Numbered from the stretch's first letter, positions 9,101 through 15,890 are shown. The stretch: DNA of 64,000 bases from Candidatus Gastranaerophilales bacterium (GCA_944323165.1 CALURK010000002.1:1-64000); one strand, 5' to 3'. Notes: generated from the sequence alone by a model not told the origin. Made by a program: numbers and translations.

Positions 9101-10337
9101 TCCCGGAATTTGTACCTCCTGTTGAAATTGTTAAATTCCCGTTTTCTCCTGAAACAGTACCGTTATTATTAAAAGTATCAGCTTTAATTGTACTATTATT
9201 GGTCAAGCTTTTATCATCATTATTTGTTATAGTGCTTGCGATAATAGAATTATTGTTTACAATGCTGCTGTTATTGATTATTGAATCGGCGAAGACACTG
9301 CTATTAGTCTTGTTAGTAAAAGTTCCGTTATTGGTTAATGTTCCGACATCAATTGATGCATCTACACTTCCGTCACCATTATTAAAAGTACCACCAGTTT
9401 CAACTTCTATAGCATTTTGGACTATAGAACCTGTATTAGTCCCGTTTGAAGTAATTATACTTCCACCTGTGCCGGAAATAGATCCGGAATTTGTAAATGT
9501 ATTAGCATCTATCACTGCATTATTAGTAAAATTGCCACCAATGGAAACGTTATTTTGGGTTATATTTCCACTACTAGTACCGCCATTTTGTATATTTAAA
9601 CTACCATTATCTCCTGTTATAACGCCTGTATTTGTAAAACTGTCACTGGCGGTTATTGTCCCGGAGTTAGTATAATCACCGTTTATTGTTACATCATCTT
9701 GAGTAATGTTTCCTGTATTTGAACCAGATGAAGCAATAAGAGTACCTTCACCACTTAAGGTTGAAGAATTTGTAAAATTGCTGGTACTAATTGTACCAGC
9801 ATTTGTATATGTTGTTCCCGTGATATTTATTTCATTCTGAGTTATAGAACCACTATTCAAGCCACCGGAAGATATCGTTATATTACCTGTTGAGCCTGAT
9901 ATTGTAGCGCCATTATTTAGTGTGTTCGCAGTTATTGCATTATTATTAGCAAAATTTCCCGCAGTAAAACTTATAATATTTTGTTGTATAGTACCATCAT
10001 TAGTACCGCCGTTTTCTATTGTTAAAGTTGCTGTCCAAGAACCAAAAATAGTAGCATCTGTGTTATTTATAATTGTATCAGTTGTTATAGTTCCATTATT
10101 TTCAATGATATTGTCATTTGTAAGCGTATTGTTGACTGTTAATATACCTAAATGATCTGTCTTTGCACTTCCGCTAGGACTGTTGATTGTTACATTGTCA
10201 TAGGTAACATACTGATTGTCACGAACCCGTAATTCCTCAAAACTGTCTGCAGTGAAATCTGCTGCATAAGACATGTTAATTGTCATAGCTCCCAAAAGTG
10301 CAGTGGCACACATCAATGCCTTAAGGCTGTTTCTCAT
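6198..10337 (-). CDS. Type V autotransporter (surface protein)
   Basis: A secreted adhesin-like surface protein of about 1379 residues. The frame extends to a TTG at 10343, but the ATG at 10337 is the likely start: the ribosome site CTGGAG is 7 nt from it and only 1 nt from the TTG. The signal peptide is a basic start plus hydrophobic core ending SYA-A. The passenger is a Asn/Thr/Gly/Ser-rich beta-helix with degenerate ~46-residue repeats in its first third. The last ~320 residues are an autotransporter beta-barrel of alternating aromatic strands (GGLWYKMYGTFEN; FMPTAYIGYNG; GFQMGFNILLGK). The last residue is Lys rather than the usual Phe/Trp. Its presence shows an outer membrane with a BAM-type machine. 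Cargo function unknown. Confidence 0.88.
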   Translation of the reverse strand: MRNSLKALMCATALLGAMTINMSYAADFTADSFEELRVRDNQYVTYDNVTINSPSGSAKTDHLGILTVNNTLTNDNIIENNGTITTDTIINNTDATIFGSWTATLTIENGGTNDGTIQQNIISFTAGNFANNNAITANTLNNGATISGSTGNITISSGGLNSGSITQNEINITGTTYTNAGTISTSNFTNSSTLSGEGTLIASSGSNTGNITQDDVTINGDYTNSGTITASDSFTNTGVITGDNGSLNIQNGGTSSGNITQNNVSIGGNFTNNAVIDANTFTNSGSISGTGGSIITSNGTNTGSIVQNAIEVETGGTFNNGDGSVDASIDVGTLTNNGTFTNKTNSSVFADSIINNSSIVNNNSIIASTITNNDDKSLTNNSTIKADTFNNNGTVSGENGNLTISTGGTNSGTGTITQNGVTVNGNYTNNGSITATTFNNSAALGGSGNLVITKGENTGTIEQNKITIQQDGTLTSSGAGSSITVDSVINNGTINLESSEFNVSGGDIAGNINAIGDSNSLNVGTGSFIGNLTIGNSNNSATLDFLGGSIVKDAIVNISSTNSTLEISGGDATLNSNDTWNGTLSLTNGTVTTSGLTQNGALNATGGSFNITEKSNITIGNNSTISGNVKTNIDSTSTLNIKNGGSVTLNSGDSWGGTIVLGTQGTTGDSSTLDVSGFDSLGTLHGNSGILNVGSNNLDITTGSYIANAVAIKTSGNINITGEGIVGIDDNDTLSSTPVITLKDQGTLNYRNTQNPNFKIDAVSGNLNLLSGSKLTIGGSSNIADAVALNIQDNSTLSLDAATLNLDNQDKWNGKIINQAGTINANGLINNSDTASLEQYNGKLNVYNDAKLTLGKNSIIEGGEINITKGTNGTEGSTFTLAKGTITDGNMTIDKDSAFIVKEGTFSLDKINGSGEINPNGIMQASLINTANGDRVQHTITELAINGQTNFNIDIHARGNHYTSNDTFLVENITGNGVARVDNWSLNGDIFGWDAPIDRHINLDHIFVDKNGNPLQGNIEVTDKTQFTPIGWYQLNQKGSGADLHYTLDMVKFNPQVYRGQVATVAQWMNQLAIDDMLFTHSMVLPSFKDEDGGVAYSGIMANRYASTNPLFAPYQYSRKDGGLWYKMYGTFENLNMNLGGLGRVGNNAYGALIGADFGLKELKHGWKFMPTAYIGYNGAHQSYPGVGAFQNGGQAGFLGTWYKNNFIIGGLVYGGVYENSMDVAGHTDNAFNYFAGAATKLAYNWRLHKDWVLQPNLMAAYNFFGQQNWHSDYGQMGMMASMLNGVNLAPGVNLIWEKETFSIYGTLQYMYNLNGAVGGRAGNVGLPQVEMERGYIQYGIGFTKKIGDRFSGYLQAVLRNVGRTGVGFQMGFNILLGK
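8900..10100 (-). repeat. Degenerate ~46-residue passenger repeats of the autotransporter
   Basis: Seven copies of a motif of the form G-x-[L/I]-x-[I/T]-x-x-G-x-[N/T]-x-G-x-I-x-Q-[N/D]-x-[I/V] recur about every 46 residues (for example SGNITQNNV, TGSIVQNAI, TGTIEQNKI). They are separated by N-G-x-[Y/F]-T-N-x-[G/A] segments. This is typical beta-helix coil periodicity; the copies differ at DNA level. Confidence 0.75.
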
Positions 10338-10383
10338 ATTCAAACTCCAGTTATTATTAAATTCTAATCGCTGTTATATATCA

Positions 10384-10426
10384 TAACAAAAAAGAAAGCT
10401 TTAGCAGTATATTGTAAAGCTTTCTT
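10384..10426 (-). terminator. Intrinsic terminator of rubrerythrin
   Basis: Perfect 12-bp inverted repeat (AAGAAAGCTTTA / TAAAGCTTTCTT) with an 11-nt loop. On the minus strand it is followed by a run of T. It separates rubrerythrin from the autotransporter start 47 nt further on, so the autotransporter promoter must lie in that short gap or overlap the hairpin. Confidence 0.8.
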
Positions 10427-10445
10427 AATAAAAATTTATCTTTTT

Positions 10446-11018
10446 TTAAAATTTTTCAGAAAATACTTGAAAATACCCTTGAGGGTGTCCGCATACCGGA
10501 CAAATACACGGAGCTTCTTTTCCAATATGAGTATGTCCGCATTTACGGCAAATCCATTGTGTAACTTCTGTCTTTTTGAAAAAAGTTACTTCCTTTAAAA
10601 TATTTGCTAACTCTTCAAAACGGTGAGAATGCCTTTTCTCTATTTCCACTATATTGGAAAAAAGTAATGAGATTTCTTTAAAACCTTCATCTTTAGCTAC
10701 TAAAGCAAAATCTTTATACAAAGTTTCCCACTCTTCTTTTTCTCCTTCTGCAGATGCAACAAGGTTTTCAATTGTATTACCAAAGAAAAATGGGTATGAG
10801 CCTGTCACGCTTAAATGTTTGGTATTAGGAATGTGCTTATAAAACAATTTGGCATGCTCCTCTTCATTTCCTGCAGTTTCAAGAAAAACTGCGCCAATTT
10901 CTTCATAACCCTCTTGTTTCGCAACCTTTGAAAAAAAAGTATATCTGTTTCTTGCTTGTGATTCTCCTGCAAAAGCATTTACCAAACACTGTAATGTCTT
11001 TGAATTCTCCAAATTCAT
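10446..11018 (-). CDS. rbr: Rubrerythrin
   Basis: Non-haem di-iron peroxidase that detoxifies H2O2 in anaerobes, in the cytoplasm. The N-terminal four-helix ferritin-like domain shows E19 in AGESQARNRY, E-x-x-H at 52-55 (GNEEEHAKL) and a second E-K-R-H. The C-terminal rubredoxin domain binds Fe(Cys)4 through C-R-K-C and C-P-V-C. 190 residues is the normal length. The ATG has an ideal AAGGAGG ribosome site. Monocistronic, with its own terminator, and divergent from flagellin across 282 nt. Points to an oxygen-sensitive lifestyle. Confidence 0.95.
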   Translation of the reverse strand: MNLENSKTLQCLVNAFAGESQARNRYTFFSKVAKQEGYEEIGAVFLETAGNEEEHAKLFYKHIPNTKHLSVTGSYPFFFGNTIENLVASAEGEKEEWETLYKDFALVAKDEGFKEISLLFSNIVEIEKRHSHRFEELANILKEVTFFKKTEVTQWICRKCGHTHIGKEAPCICPVCGHPQGYFQVFSEKF

Positions 11019-11227
11019 GTCTGATCCTCCTTATCTGTTAATAAATAAATACTACGTTTTAAAATTCAAAACATTACCTGCATGTATATTCAAAAAGGAT
11101 AGTAAAAACTATAACTAAAGTATGAGAAATTTTTATGTCGCACTATATATTTGTCGGTGTAAACGCTTATAAAATAAAGACTATAGACTCCTTATCCTCC
11201 GTTTGAACGATTCTATAACTAAAGTTG

Positions 11228-11254
11228 TAAAGTTCCAGAATTTATTGCCGTTTA
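11228..11254 (+). promoter_or_regulatory. Sigma-28 (FliA-type) promoter of flagellin
   Basis: TAAAGTTC at 11228-11235, exactly 11 nt, then GCCGTTTA at 11247-11254. The enterobacterial FliA consensus is TAAAGTTT-N11-GCCGATAA, so 13 of 16 positions match with perfect spacing. The start codon lies 46 nt downstream behind GAAAGGA. The cognate sigma factor is at 54019-54834. Confidence 0.85.
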
Positions 11255-11300
11255 TAGATGTTATAAAAAGGCAAAGTAAATTTATTGAAAGGAATTTATT

Positions 11301-12389
11301 ATGGGTGCGACATCAACAATCACAATTAACACGAATTTGGCGTCATTAACCTGTCAAACTTATTTAAGAGATGCGACTAAAGGTATGAATACGGCAATGG
11401 AGAGGTTATCAACAGGTTTTAAGATAAACTCTGCCGCAGATGACGCAGCAGGATACGCTGTATCCGCAGGCATGGAAGCTAAAATCAATGGTTATGATAT
11501 CATTGAAACAAATGCTCAAATGGGTTTGGATATGCTTACAACCCAAGAAGGTATTCTTGATATCATTAATGATTATTTACAAAGAATTAGAGATTTGACC
11601 ATGCAGGCAGCAAACGGTACTTATGGTTCAGCTTCATTAGACGCTATCGCAACAGAAGTTGTTCAAAGAATGGATGAAATAAACCGTTTGTGCCAAATAA
11701 CAGATTTCAATGATACGTATCTTTTGGACGGTTCAAGAACAACTGATATAAATCTTCAGGTAGGTTTGTATTCAGATGCAAGATGCGTTATAAAATTGGA
11801 TGCATTCTTATTTGCAAGTGCAGAATCAACATCTTTGATGGGATTTAATTCAACTACTAATGGCGGTTATATTAACCTTACATCGAGCACAGCGGATGAT
11901 ACTTATGAATACAGAGCAAGGCAGATAGATTCAGAAGGAAAACCTGTAACAGATGCAGCAGGTAATATTCAGTACTTAGCAGGTTCGTATGAATCAGCTT
12001 TAGCAGCAGCTTTAGCAGAAAATGGAGTTATTACTGCAGCAAATGGCGATGCAACTATTAATGGACAATTTACAATAACAGCTATGTGTGCTGCTATTTA
12101 TAGAAACGATAGTTCTGCACGTGAATTTATCGATTTTATAGATTACGCAATTGACAATGTTTCATTAAGATCTACTAAAATAGGTGCTTACATGAACAGA
12201 TTAGATTCTGCAATTGAGTCAACCGATGTTCAGAGAGAAAACTTAACTGAAGCTAATTCTACTATTAAGGATGCTGACGTTGCGACTGAATCTTCAAATT
12301 ATATTAAATATCAAATTTTACAACAGTCAACTGCAACTTTGTTGGCAACAGCTAACCAAATGCCATCAATAGCACTTAACTTAATTTAG
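11301..12389 (+). CDS. Flagellin
   Basis: Structural subunit of the flagellar filament, exported through the flagellar type III apparatus. 362 residues with the usual plan: conserved N-terminal D0/D1 helices (INTNLASL, ERLSTGFKINSAADDAAGYAVS), a short variable middle (about 165-260) and conserved C-terminal D1/D0 helices (IKDADVATESSNYIKYQIL, ending IALNLI). There is no signal peptide, as expected. Unusually it has four cysteines (C18 and in RLCQI, ARCVI, AMCAAI); flagellins normally have few or none. Transcribed from the sigma-28 promoter just upstream and ended by the hairpin after the stop. Confidence 0.96.
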   Translation: MGATSTITINTNLASLTCQTYLRDATKGMNTAMERLSTGFKINSAADDAAGYAVSAGMEAKINGYDIIETNAQMGLDMLTTQEGILDIINDYLQRIRDLTMQAANGTYGSASLDAIATEVVQRMDEINRLCQITDFNDTYLLDGSRTTDINLQVGLYSDARCVIKLDAFLFASAESTSLMGFNSTTNGGYINLTSSTADDTYEYRARQIDSEGKPVTDAAGNIQYLAGSYESALAAALAENGVITAANGDATINGQFTITAMCAAIYRNDSSAREFIDFIDYAIDNVSLRSTKIGAYMNRLDSAIESTDVQRENLTEANSTIKDADVATESSNYIKYQILQQSTATLLATANQMPSIALNLI

Positions 12390-12439
12390 AATTTAAATAA
12401 ATAAAGATAATAATAGAGATAATAAAGGTCCTTTCAATG

Positions 12440-12476
12440 ACCCTCAAAGTTCTGCGCTTTGAGGGTTTGCCTTTTG
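12440..12476. terminator. Terminator between flagellin and glutaredoxin
   Basis: Perfect 10-bp stem ACCCTCAAAG / CTTTGAGGGT with a 7-nt loop, followed by TTGCCTTTTG. It lies between convergent genes and mainly serves flagellin; the tract on the glutaredoxin side is weak. Confidence 0.8.
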
Positions 12477-12480
12477 TAAG

Positions 12481-12711
12481 TTATATTATTGTTTTTAAAT
12501 ACTCAATAATATCATTAGATTCATACATTTGTATATTTCGATCTTTATCTATTAGGAAAGGAACTTGACGTTTGCCGCCGATTTGAATAAGGGCTTCTTC
12601 TGATGTTTTATTTTTTATATCAATTTTATTGTACTTTATTCCGTGTTCGTCTAAAAAAGACATAACTTTTTTGCAATAAGGACAACTTTCTAAAATAAAT
12701 AAGTCTAACAT
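12481..12711 (-). CDS. Glutaredoxin-like thiol-disulfide oxidoreductase
   Basis: Small cytoplasmic dithiol redox protein, 76 residues. The active site C10-P-Y-C13 sits near the N-terminus (LESCPYCKKV). A cis-Pro segment (RQVPFLI) and a C-terminal Y-E-S-N-D-I-I-E-Y-L helix match the glutaredoxin/NrdH fold. The ribosome site AAGGAGG is ideal. It is divergent from panD. Whether it uses glutathione or thioredoxin reductase cannot be told here. Confidence 0.9.
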   Translation of the reverse strand: MLDLFILESCPYCKKVMSFLDEHGIKYNKIDIKNKTSEEALIQIGGKRQVPFLIDKDRNIQMYESNDIIEYLKTII

Positions 12712-12807
12712 TTTTACCTCCTTTATTCTGTATTTTTAATAAATTTTTAATAAAAAACATTCTCCAAAAGATTTTTTTCGTGCTAATATAAAATTTGCGA
12801 GGTAGAT

Positions 12808-13161
12808 ATGTTAAGACAGTTTTTACATTCAAAAATTCATAGGGCAACGGTAACGGATGCAAATTTAAACTATGTAGGTTCTATAACCATAGATGAAGAA
12901 TTCCTAGAATTAGCTAATATATTAGAATGGGAAAAGGTAGAAATTTTAAATATAAATAATGGGGAGAGATTCCAAACTTATGCAATAAAAGGACCACGTG
13001 GTTCAAAATGTTTTTGTCTGAATGGTGCTGCCGCCAGAAAAGCGCAGCCCGGTGATAAGATAATTATAGTAACTTATGCAGATCTTACTCCTGAAGAAAT
13101 TAAAAATCACAAACCGACTATAGTTCAAGTAGGGGATGGAAATATTATTGTCAGGCACTAG
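12808..13161 (+). CDS. panD: Aspartate 1-decarboxylase
   Basis: Makes beta-alanine from L-aspartate for pantothenate and CoA. It is a pyruvoyl enzyme made as a proenzyme that cleaves itself at Gly24-Ser25 (YVGSITID); Ser25 becomes the pyruvoyl group. Other conserved parts are K9 ([10 protein letters not shown]) and NGAAARK. 117 residues is the usual length. The ribosome site is GAGGT. No other pan genes are nearby. Confidence 0.96.
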   Translation: MLRQFLHSKIHRATVTDANLNYVGSITIDEEFLELANILEWEKVEILNINNGERFQTYAIKGPRGSKCFCLNGAAARKAQPGDKIIIVTYADLTPEEIKNHKPTIVQVGDGNIIVRH

Positions 13162-13303
13162 TTATAAGAGATCTGCTAACTTAAAAAAGAAAAAAAAGAA
13201 GAAATTTCTCATAGACATTAACAAAATGGGCGTCAATATTGACAAAAATGAGTATTATGAAATAAAGTTGTCAAATTCGGCTTATCCTGAACGCGGTTTG
13301 TAG
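13136..13303 (+). CDS. Possible small Lys-rich protein overlapping the end of panD
   Basis: A 55-codon frame in another phase overlaps the last 26 nt of panD and stops 2 nt before the convergent gene. It encodes a Lys run followed by [20 protein letters not shown] and ends AYPERGL. ATG at 13136 sits directly against AGGGG; TTG at 13148 would have better spacing. It fills the gap exactly and the C-terminal half is not low-complexity, which argues for a real gene. No family recognised. Confidence 0.3.
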   Translation: MEILLSGTSYKRSANLKKKKKKKFLIDINKMGVNIDKNEYYEIKLSNSAYPERGL

Positions 13304-13305
13304 AT

Positions 13306-13980
13306 TTAATCAAGGATTTGTACAGCACAGTTAGAGCCTGTACCGTGGTTTTGGACGAATGATCCTCCGCCAAAAGGTCTGGAGAAAGTTGTGGCAGATT
13401 GCGTACCGTAATTAGTTGGATAAGGGTTTTGGTTAAAGAATGAGTCCGCAAAAAACGGATCGTTGTCAAAAGAAGGCGTGAAGCCTGTCATTTGTCCCCC
13501 AAAGAAATTACCAATAGTTCTTACGAGGGAATTTTTTACTCTGGTCGGCTGTGGTCTGGAAAGTATTGCTGTTCTTACATTATCGTATCTGGTATTTATA
13601 TCACCGCTTTGTATTGCTCCGAAAGCTTCCATTTCAAGCCTTTCAAGCCGTTCCAAGTCGCTTTCTCTATTATAGTTTCTATTTAGAGTGTAATTTTCAA
13701 GCATACCAATGTCAGAAAAAGAAGTCGTAAAACCCGGAGAATTATAGTAACGCCTATTGTTATTAAAGAAAGATCTATTCCTGTTATTTATAACTCTCCT
13801 ATGAGGTTTTCTATAATAGTTGTTATAGTTGTTGTAACCCCTATTGTATTTATTATGGTGAAAAGCTCTGCTATGTTGATTGTAAAAAGGTTTTCTTGTT
13901 CTAAAAGTTTGAGCCTCAGTAGGACAAGTTAAAGAAGTAAGAAATAAAAAAACAATAAAATAAATTAAAGCGCGATACAT
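13306..13980 (-). CDS. Secreted Asn/Arg/Tyr-rich hypothetical protein
   Basis: 224 residues. An N-terminal signal peptide (hydrophobic IYFIVFLFLTSL, cleavage near EAQ) sends it to the envelope. Residues about 25-85 are low-complexity Asn/Tyr/Arg. A central segment, IGMLENYTLNRNY then LERLERLEMEAFGAI and TRYDNVRTAI, is of the L-E..R-L-x-R-L-E..F-G..R type that I associate with cyanobacterial-lineage secreted proteins. The C-terminus is Phe/Gly/Asn-rich. No catalytic motif seen. Function unknown. Confidence 0.7.
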   Translation of the reverse strand: MYRALIYFIVFLFLTSLTCPTEAQTFRTRKPFYNQHSRAFHHNKYNRGYNNYNNYYRKPHRRVINNRNRSFFNNNRRYYNSPGFTTSFSDIGMLENYTLNRNYNRESDLERLERLEMEAFGAIQSGDINTRYDNVRTAILSRPQPTRVKNSLVRTIGNFFGGQMTGFTPSFDNDPFFADSFFNQNPYPTNYGTQSATTFSRPFGGGSFVQNHGTGSNCAVQILD

Positions 13981-14085
13981 AAAAAAAATCCTCCAGAAAT
14001 ATGATAAGCTTGGTCAGAAGATTTATAAATTCTCTTGTGAGGCAAAATAAAATCGCCAATAGGATAATAAAAACTAAATTAGTCC

Positions 14086-14114
14086 TTGCAAAAAAGTTAA
14101 AATTCTATTAAGAT
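14086..14114 (+). promoter_or_regulatory. Predicted housekeeping promoter of rpaB
   Basis: TTGCAA (14086-14091), 17 nt, TAAGAT (14109-14114), about 58 nt before the rpaB start. Good match to the sigma-70 pattern with ideal spacing. Confidence 0.55.
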
Positions 14115-14172
14115 ATATGTATTAATATTAAGAATTTCAAATTTTTGTAAATACAAGGTAAAAGGTGAACAA

Positions 14173-14961
14173 ATGGCAGAAAATGAAGAATTGCAAGAAA
14201 CCGGAACAGAAGGAGAAGCACGTCAGAAGATATTAGTAGCTGATGACGAAGCAAGTATCAGAAGAATTCTAGAAACGCGTCTTAAAATGGTTGGATACGA
14301 TGTTGTAACAGCAGAAGACGGTGAAGAAGCTGTAGAAGTATTCAATAAAACTAATCCTGATTTGGTAGTATTGGATGTAATGATGCCAAAGATGGATGGC
14401 TATGGTGTTACTCGCGAAATCCGCAGAACTTCAGATGTTCCGATAATAATTTTGACAGCATTAGGTGATGTTTCAGAAAGAATTACCGGTTTGGAGTTGG
14501 GTGCAGATGATTATGTTATAAAGCCATTTAGCCCTAAAGAGTTGGAAGCTCGTGTAAAAGCCGTTTTGAGAAGAACGATAAATAAAGATGTTATTATACC
14601 TGCATCATCTTCTGCCGCAGGAACTTCTGCTGGTGGTAAAAATAACAAGAACATTATTACAACCGGTTCAATCAAGATTGATACTGCAAGACGCCAGGTG
14701 TATAAAAAAGGTGAACGTATACGTTTGACTGGTATGGAATTTAGTTTGCTGGAATTATTGGTAAATAATTCAGGTCAAGCGTATTCAAGAAATGAAATTC
14801 TTCAACACGTATGGTCTTATCCTGCAGATCACAGAATTGATACAAGGGTTGTAGACGTTCATATCTCAAGATTGCGTTCAAAATTAGAAACAGATCCGAC
14901 AAATCCTGAGTTGATATTAACAGCTCGTGGTATCGGGTATATGTTCCAGAGAATAAATTAA
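14173..14961 (+). CDS. rpaB: OmpR-family response regulator of the RpaB type
   Basis: DNA-binding two-component regulator, 262 residues. The receiver domain (19-135) has the acidic pair D24/D25, phospho-acceptor D68, T95 and K117. An Ala/Ser/Gly-rich linker leads to a winged-helix domain (RIRLTGMEFSLLELLV; TRVVDVHISRLRSKLE). The run I-R-R-I-L-E-T-R-L..GYDVVTA, ITGLELGADDYV and ILTARGIGYMFQRI are those I know from cyanobacterial RpaB. In Cyanobacteria RpaB responds to light and redox stress; here the input must differ. No histidine kinase is adjacent. Confidence 0.85.
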   Translation: MAENEELQETGTEGEARQKILVADDEASIRRILETRLKMVGYDVVTAEDGEEAVEVFNKTNPDLVVLDVMMPKMDGYGVTREIRRTSDVPIIILTALGDVSERITGLELGADDYVIKPFSPKELEARVKAVLRRTINKDVIIPASSSAAGTSAGGKNNKNIITTGSIKIDTARRQVYKKGERIRLTGMEFSLLELLVNNSGQAYSRNEILQHVWSYPADHRIDTRVVDVHISRLRSKLETDPTNPELILTARGIGYMFQRIN

Positions 14962-14986
14962 CAGATATAAAGTTGAAAATGAAAAG

Positions 14987-15011
14987 AGTCGCCGGTAGAG
15001 GCGGCTTTTTT
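14987..15011 (+). terminator. Terminator of rpaB
   Basis: Stem AGTCGCC / GGCGGCT (7 bp, one G-T pair) with a 6-nt loop and a TTTTTT tail. Confidence 0.8.
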
Positions 15012-15021
15012 CATTATGTAC

Positions 15022-15049
15022 TTGCTAAAAATTTTTGATTTGGTATACT
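15022..15049 (+). promoter_or_regulatory. Promoter of tRNA-His
   Basis: TTGCTA (15022-15027), 16 nt, TATACT (15044-15049), ending 17 nt before the tRNA. Confidence 0.6.
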
Positions 15050-15066
15050 AAAGAAGTTGAGAATAT

Positions 15067-15143
15067 GGCGGATATCGTCAAGTGGTTAAGACCTCGGATT
15101 GTGGTTCCGATATACGTGGGTTCGAATCCCACTATCCGCCCCA
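15067..15143 (+). tRNA. tRNA-His (GTG)
   Basis: Complete cloverleaf. The acceptor stem is GCGGATA / TATCCGC, with an extra G at position -1 (15067) facing C73 (15140), the hallmark of tRNA-His. CCA is encoded (15141-15143). The anticodon stem TCGGA / TCCGA encloses loop TTGTGGT, anticodon GTG. A 17-bp copy of its 3' end recurs at 15971. Confidence 0.97.
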
Positions 15144-15145
15144 TT
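15129..15145 (+). repeat. Left copy of a direct repeat at the tRNA-His 3' end
   Basis: CCACTATCCGCCCCATT, the last bases of tRNA-His plus two. It recurs with one mismatch at 15971-15987, 842 nt downstream, and the pair brackets the toxin-antitoxin module. This is the arrangement left when an element integrates into a tRNA 3' end. Confidence 0.75.
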
Positions 15146-15149
15146 AAAT

Positions 15150-15178
15150 CTAAAACCCTCTCATAGAGAGGGTTTTAG
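15150..15178. terminator. Terminator shared by tRNA-His and the toxin-antitoxin operon
   Basis: Perfect 13-bp stem CTAAAACCCTCTC / GAGAGGGTTTTAG with a 3-nt loop (ATA). It lies between the tRNA and the end of the minus-strand antitoxin gene. Confidence 0.8.
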
Positions 15179-15196
15179 CCTATCTATTTGAATTAA

Positions 15197-15511
15197 TTAT
15201 GCAACCTGTAATGTATAACCAAGTTCTTTTAATAACTTTCCGATTGTATCTAATCTTGGCACACGTTCACCTTTAAACATTTCGTATAATGCAGCTCTTG
15301 TTATACCTGTTTTTTGTGAAAATTCACTTATGCTCATACGTGCTTTTATTACTTGTTCCAAAGATTGAAAGAACAAATCATAATCACCATCTGTAATAAA
15401 TTCTTGTATTGCAGCATTTAAATACATTTTTTGATACTCTTCATCCATAAGAACATTATTCAGATGTTCTTCATGTGTAATATTTTCAGATTTTATTTTA
15501 TCAATATCCAT
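15197..15511 (-). CDS. HigA-like antitoxin (HTH, addiction module antidote)
   Basis: Antitoxin that neutralises the upstream toxin and represses the operon. The frame extends upstream to 15589, but the ATG at 15511 follows the toxin stop by one base and has AAAGAAAGG 10 nt before it; this gives 104 residues. The C-terminal helix-turn-helix (MSISEFSQKTGITRAALYEMF, then LLKELGYTL) matches antidotes of the HI1420 type. The N-terminus is acidic. Toxin-first order is normal for this family. Confidence 0.88.
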   Translation of the reverse strand: MDIDKIKSENITHEEHLNNVLMDEEYQKMYLNAAIQEFITDGDYDLFFQSLEQVIKARMSISEFSQKTGITRAALYEMFKGERVPRLDTIGKLLKELGYTLQVA

Positions 15512-15512
15512 T

Positions 15513-15830
15513 TTATTTATACCTTTCTTTAAATTCTTGTAAATATGTCTTTGCCAGATTGATATCTTTCGATTGCTTTGATTTATCACCTGCAGATAAT
15601 AAAACTATTATTACATCATCAAATTCATAAGCATATATTCTATAACCTGCACCTTCTGTGAATTTTATCTCTGTTAAATTATCAAATTTACGATATTTAC
15701 CTAAATTTCCAAGTTTTATACGGTCAAGCCTTCTATCAATAATCAACCTAACACTTTTATCTAAGGAATTATACCACTCAAGATAAGGACACTTCCCATT
15801 GATTGTTTTGTAATAAATTATTTCTTTCAT
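15513..15830 (-). CDS. HigB/RelE-type toxin (Gp49-like addiction module killer)
   Basis: Predicted ribosome-dependent mRNA endonuclease, 105 residues. Conserved features of the family are Y-x-E-W-Y near the N-terminus, RIKLGNLGKYRKF, a G-x-G-Y-R-I-Y strand, and LLSAGDKSKQSKDI near the end. The ATG at 15830 has no ribosome site and lies only 6 nt after a strong -10 element, so the mRNA is probably leaderless. The gene pair sits between two copies of the tRNA-His 3' end. Confidence 0.9.
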   Translation of the reverse strand: MKEIIYYKTINGKCPYLEWYNSLDKSVRLIIDRRLDRIKLGNLGKYRKFDNLTEIKFTEGAGYRIYAYEFDDVIIVLLSAGDKSKQSKDINLAKTYLQEFKERYK

Positions 15831-15836
15831 ATTAAT

Positions 15837-15865
15837 ATTGTATCGAAAAAGATACAGCGAGTCAA
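15837..15865 (-). promoter_or_regulatory. Promoter and operator of the toxin-antitoxin operon
   Basis: On the minus strand TTGACT, 17 nt, TACAAT: a near-consensus promoter. The inverted repeat TGTATC-N6-GATACA (15839-15856) overlaps the -10 and the spacer, a fitting site for the HTH antitoxin to repress its own operon. Confidence 0.8.
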
Positions 15866-15870
15866 GTGGT

Positions 15871-15890
15871 AAATTATAACGTTATAATTT
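15871..15890. promoter_or_regulatory. Perfect 20-bp palindrome upstream of the toxin
   Basis: AAATTATAACGTTATAATTT, a perfect palindrome just upstream of the toxin -35 element. It could be a second operator for the antitoxin or an UP-like element. Its sequence differs from the TGTATC operator. Confidence 0.5.

Noticed and set aside
8365-9675. Long plus-strand frames (up to 189 codons) opposite the autotransporter passenger
   Set aside because: They are mirror images of the Asn/Thr/Gly-rich repeat codons and have no ribosome sites; the minus-strand gene has signal peptide and barrel.
10341-10343. TTG as the autotransporter start
   Set aside because: The ribosome site is only 1 nt away from it; the ATG at 10337 has ideal spacing.
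12626-12862. Minus-strand 78-codon frame across the glutaredoxin-panD gap
   Set aside because: It overlaps the N-termini of both well-supported genes and their promoter region.
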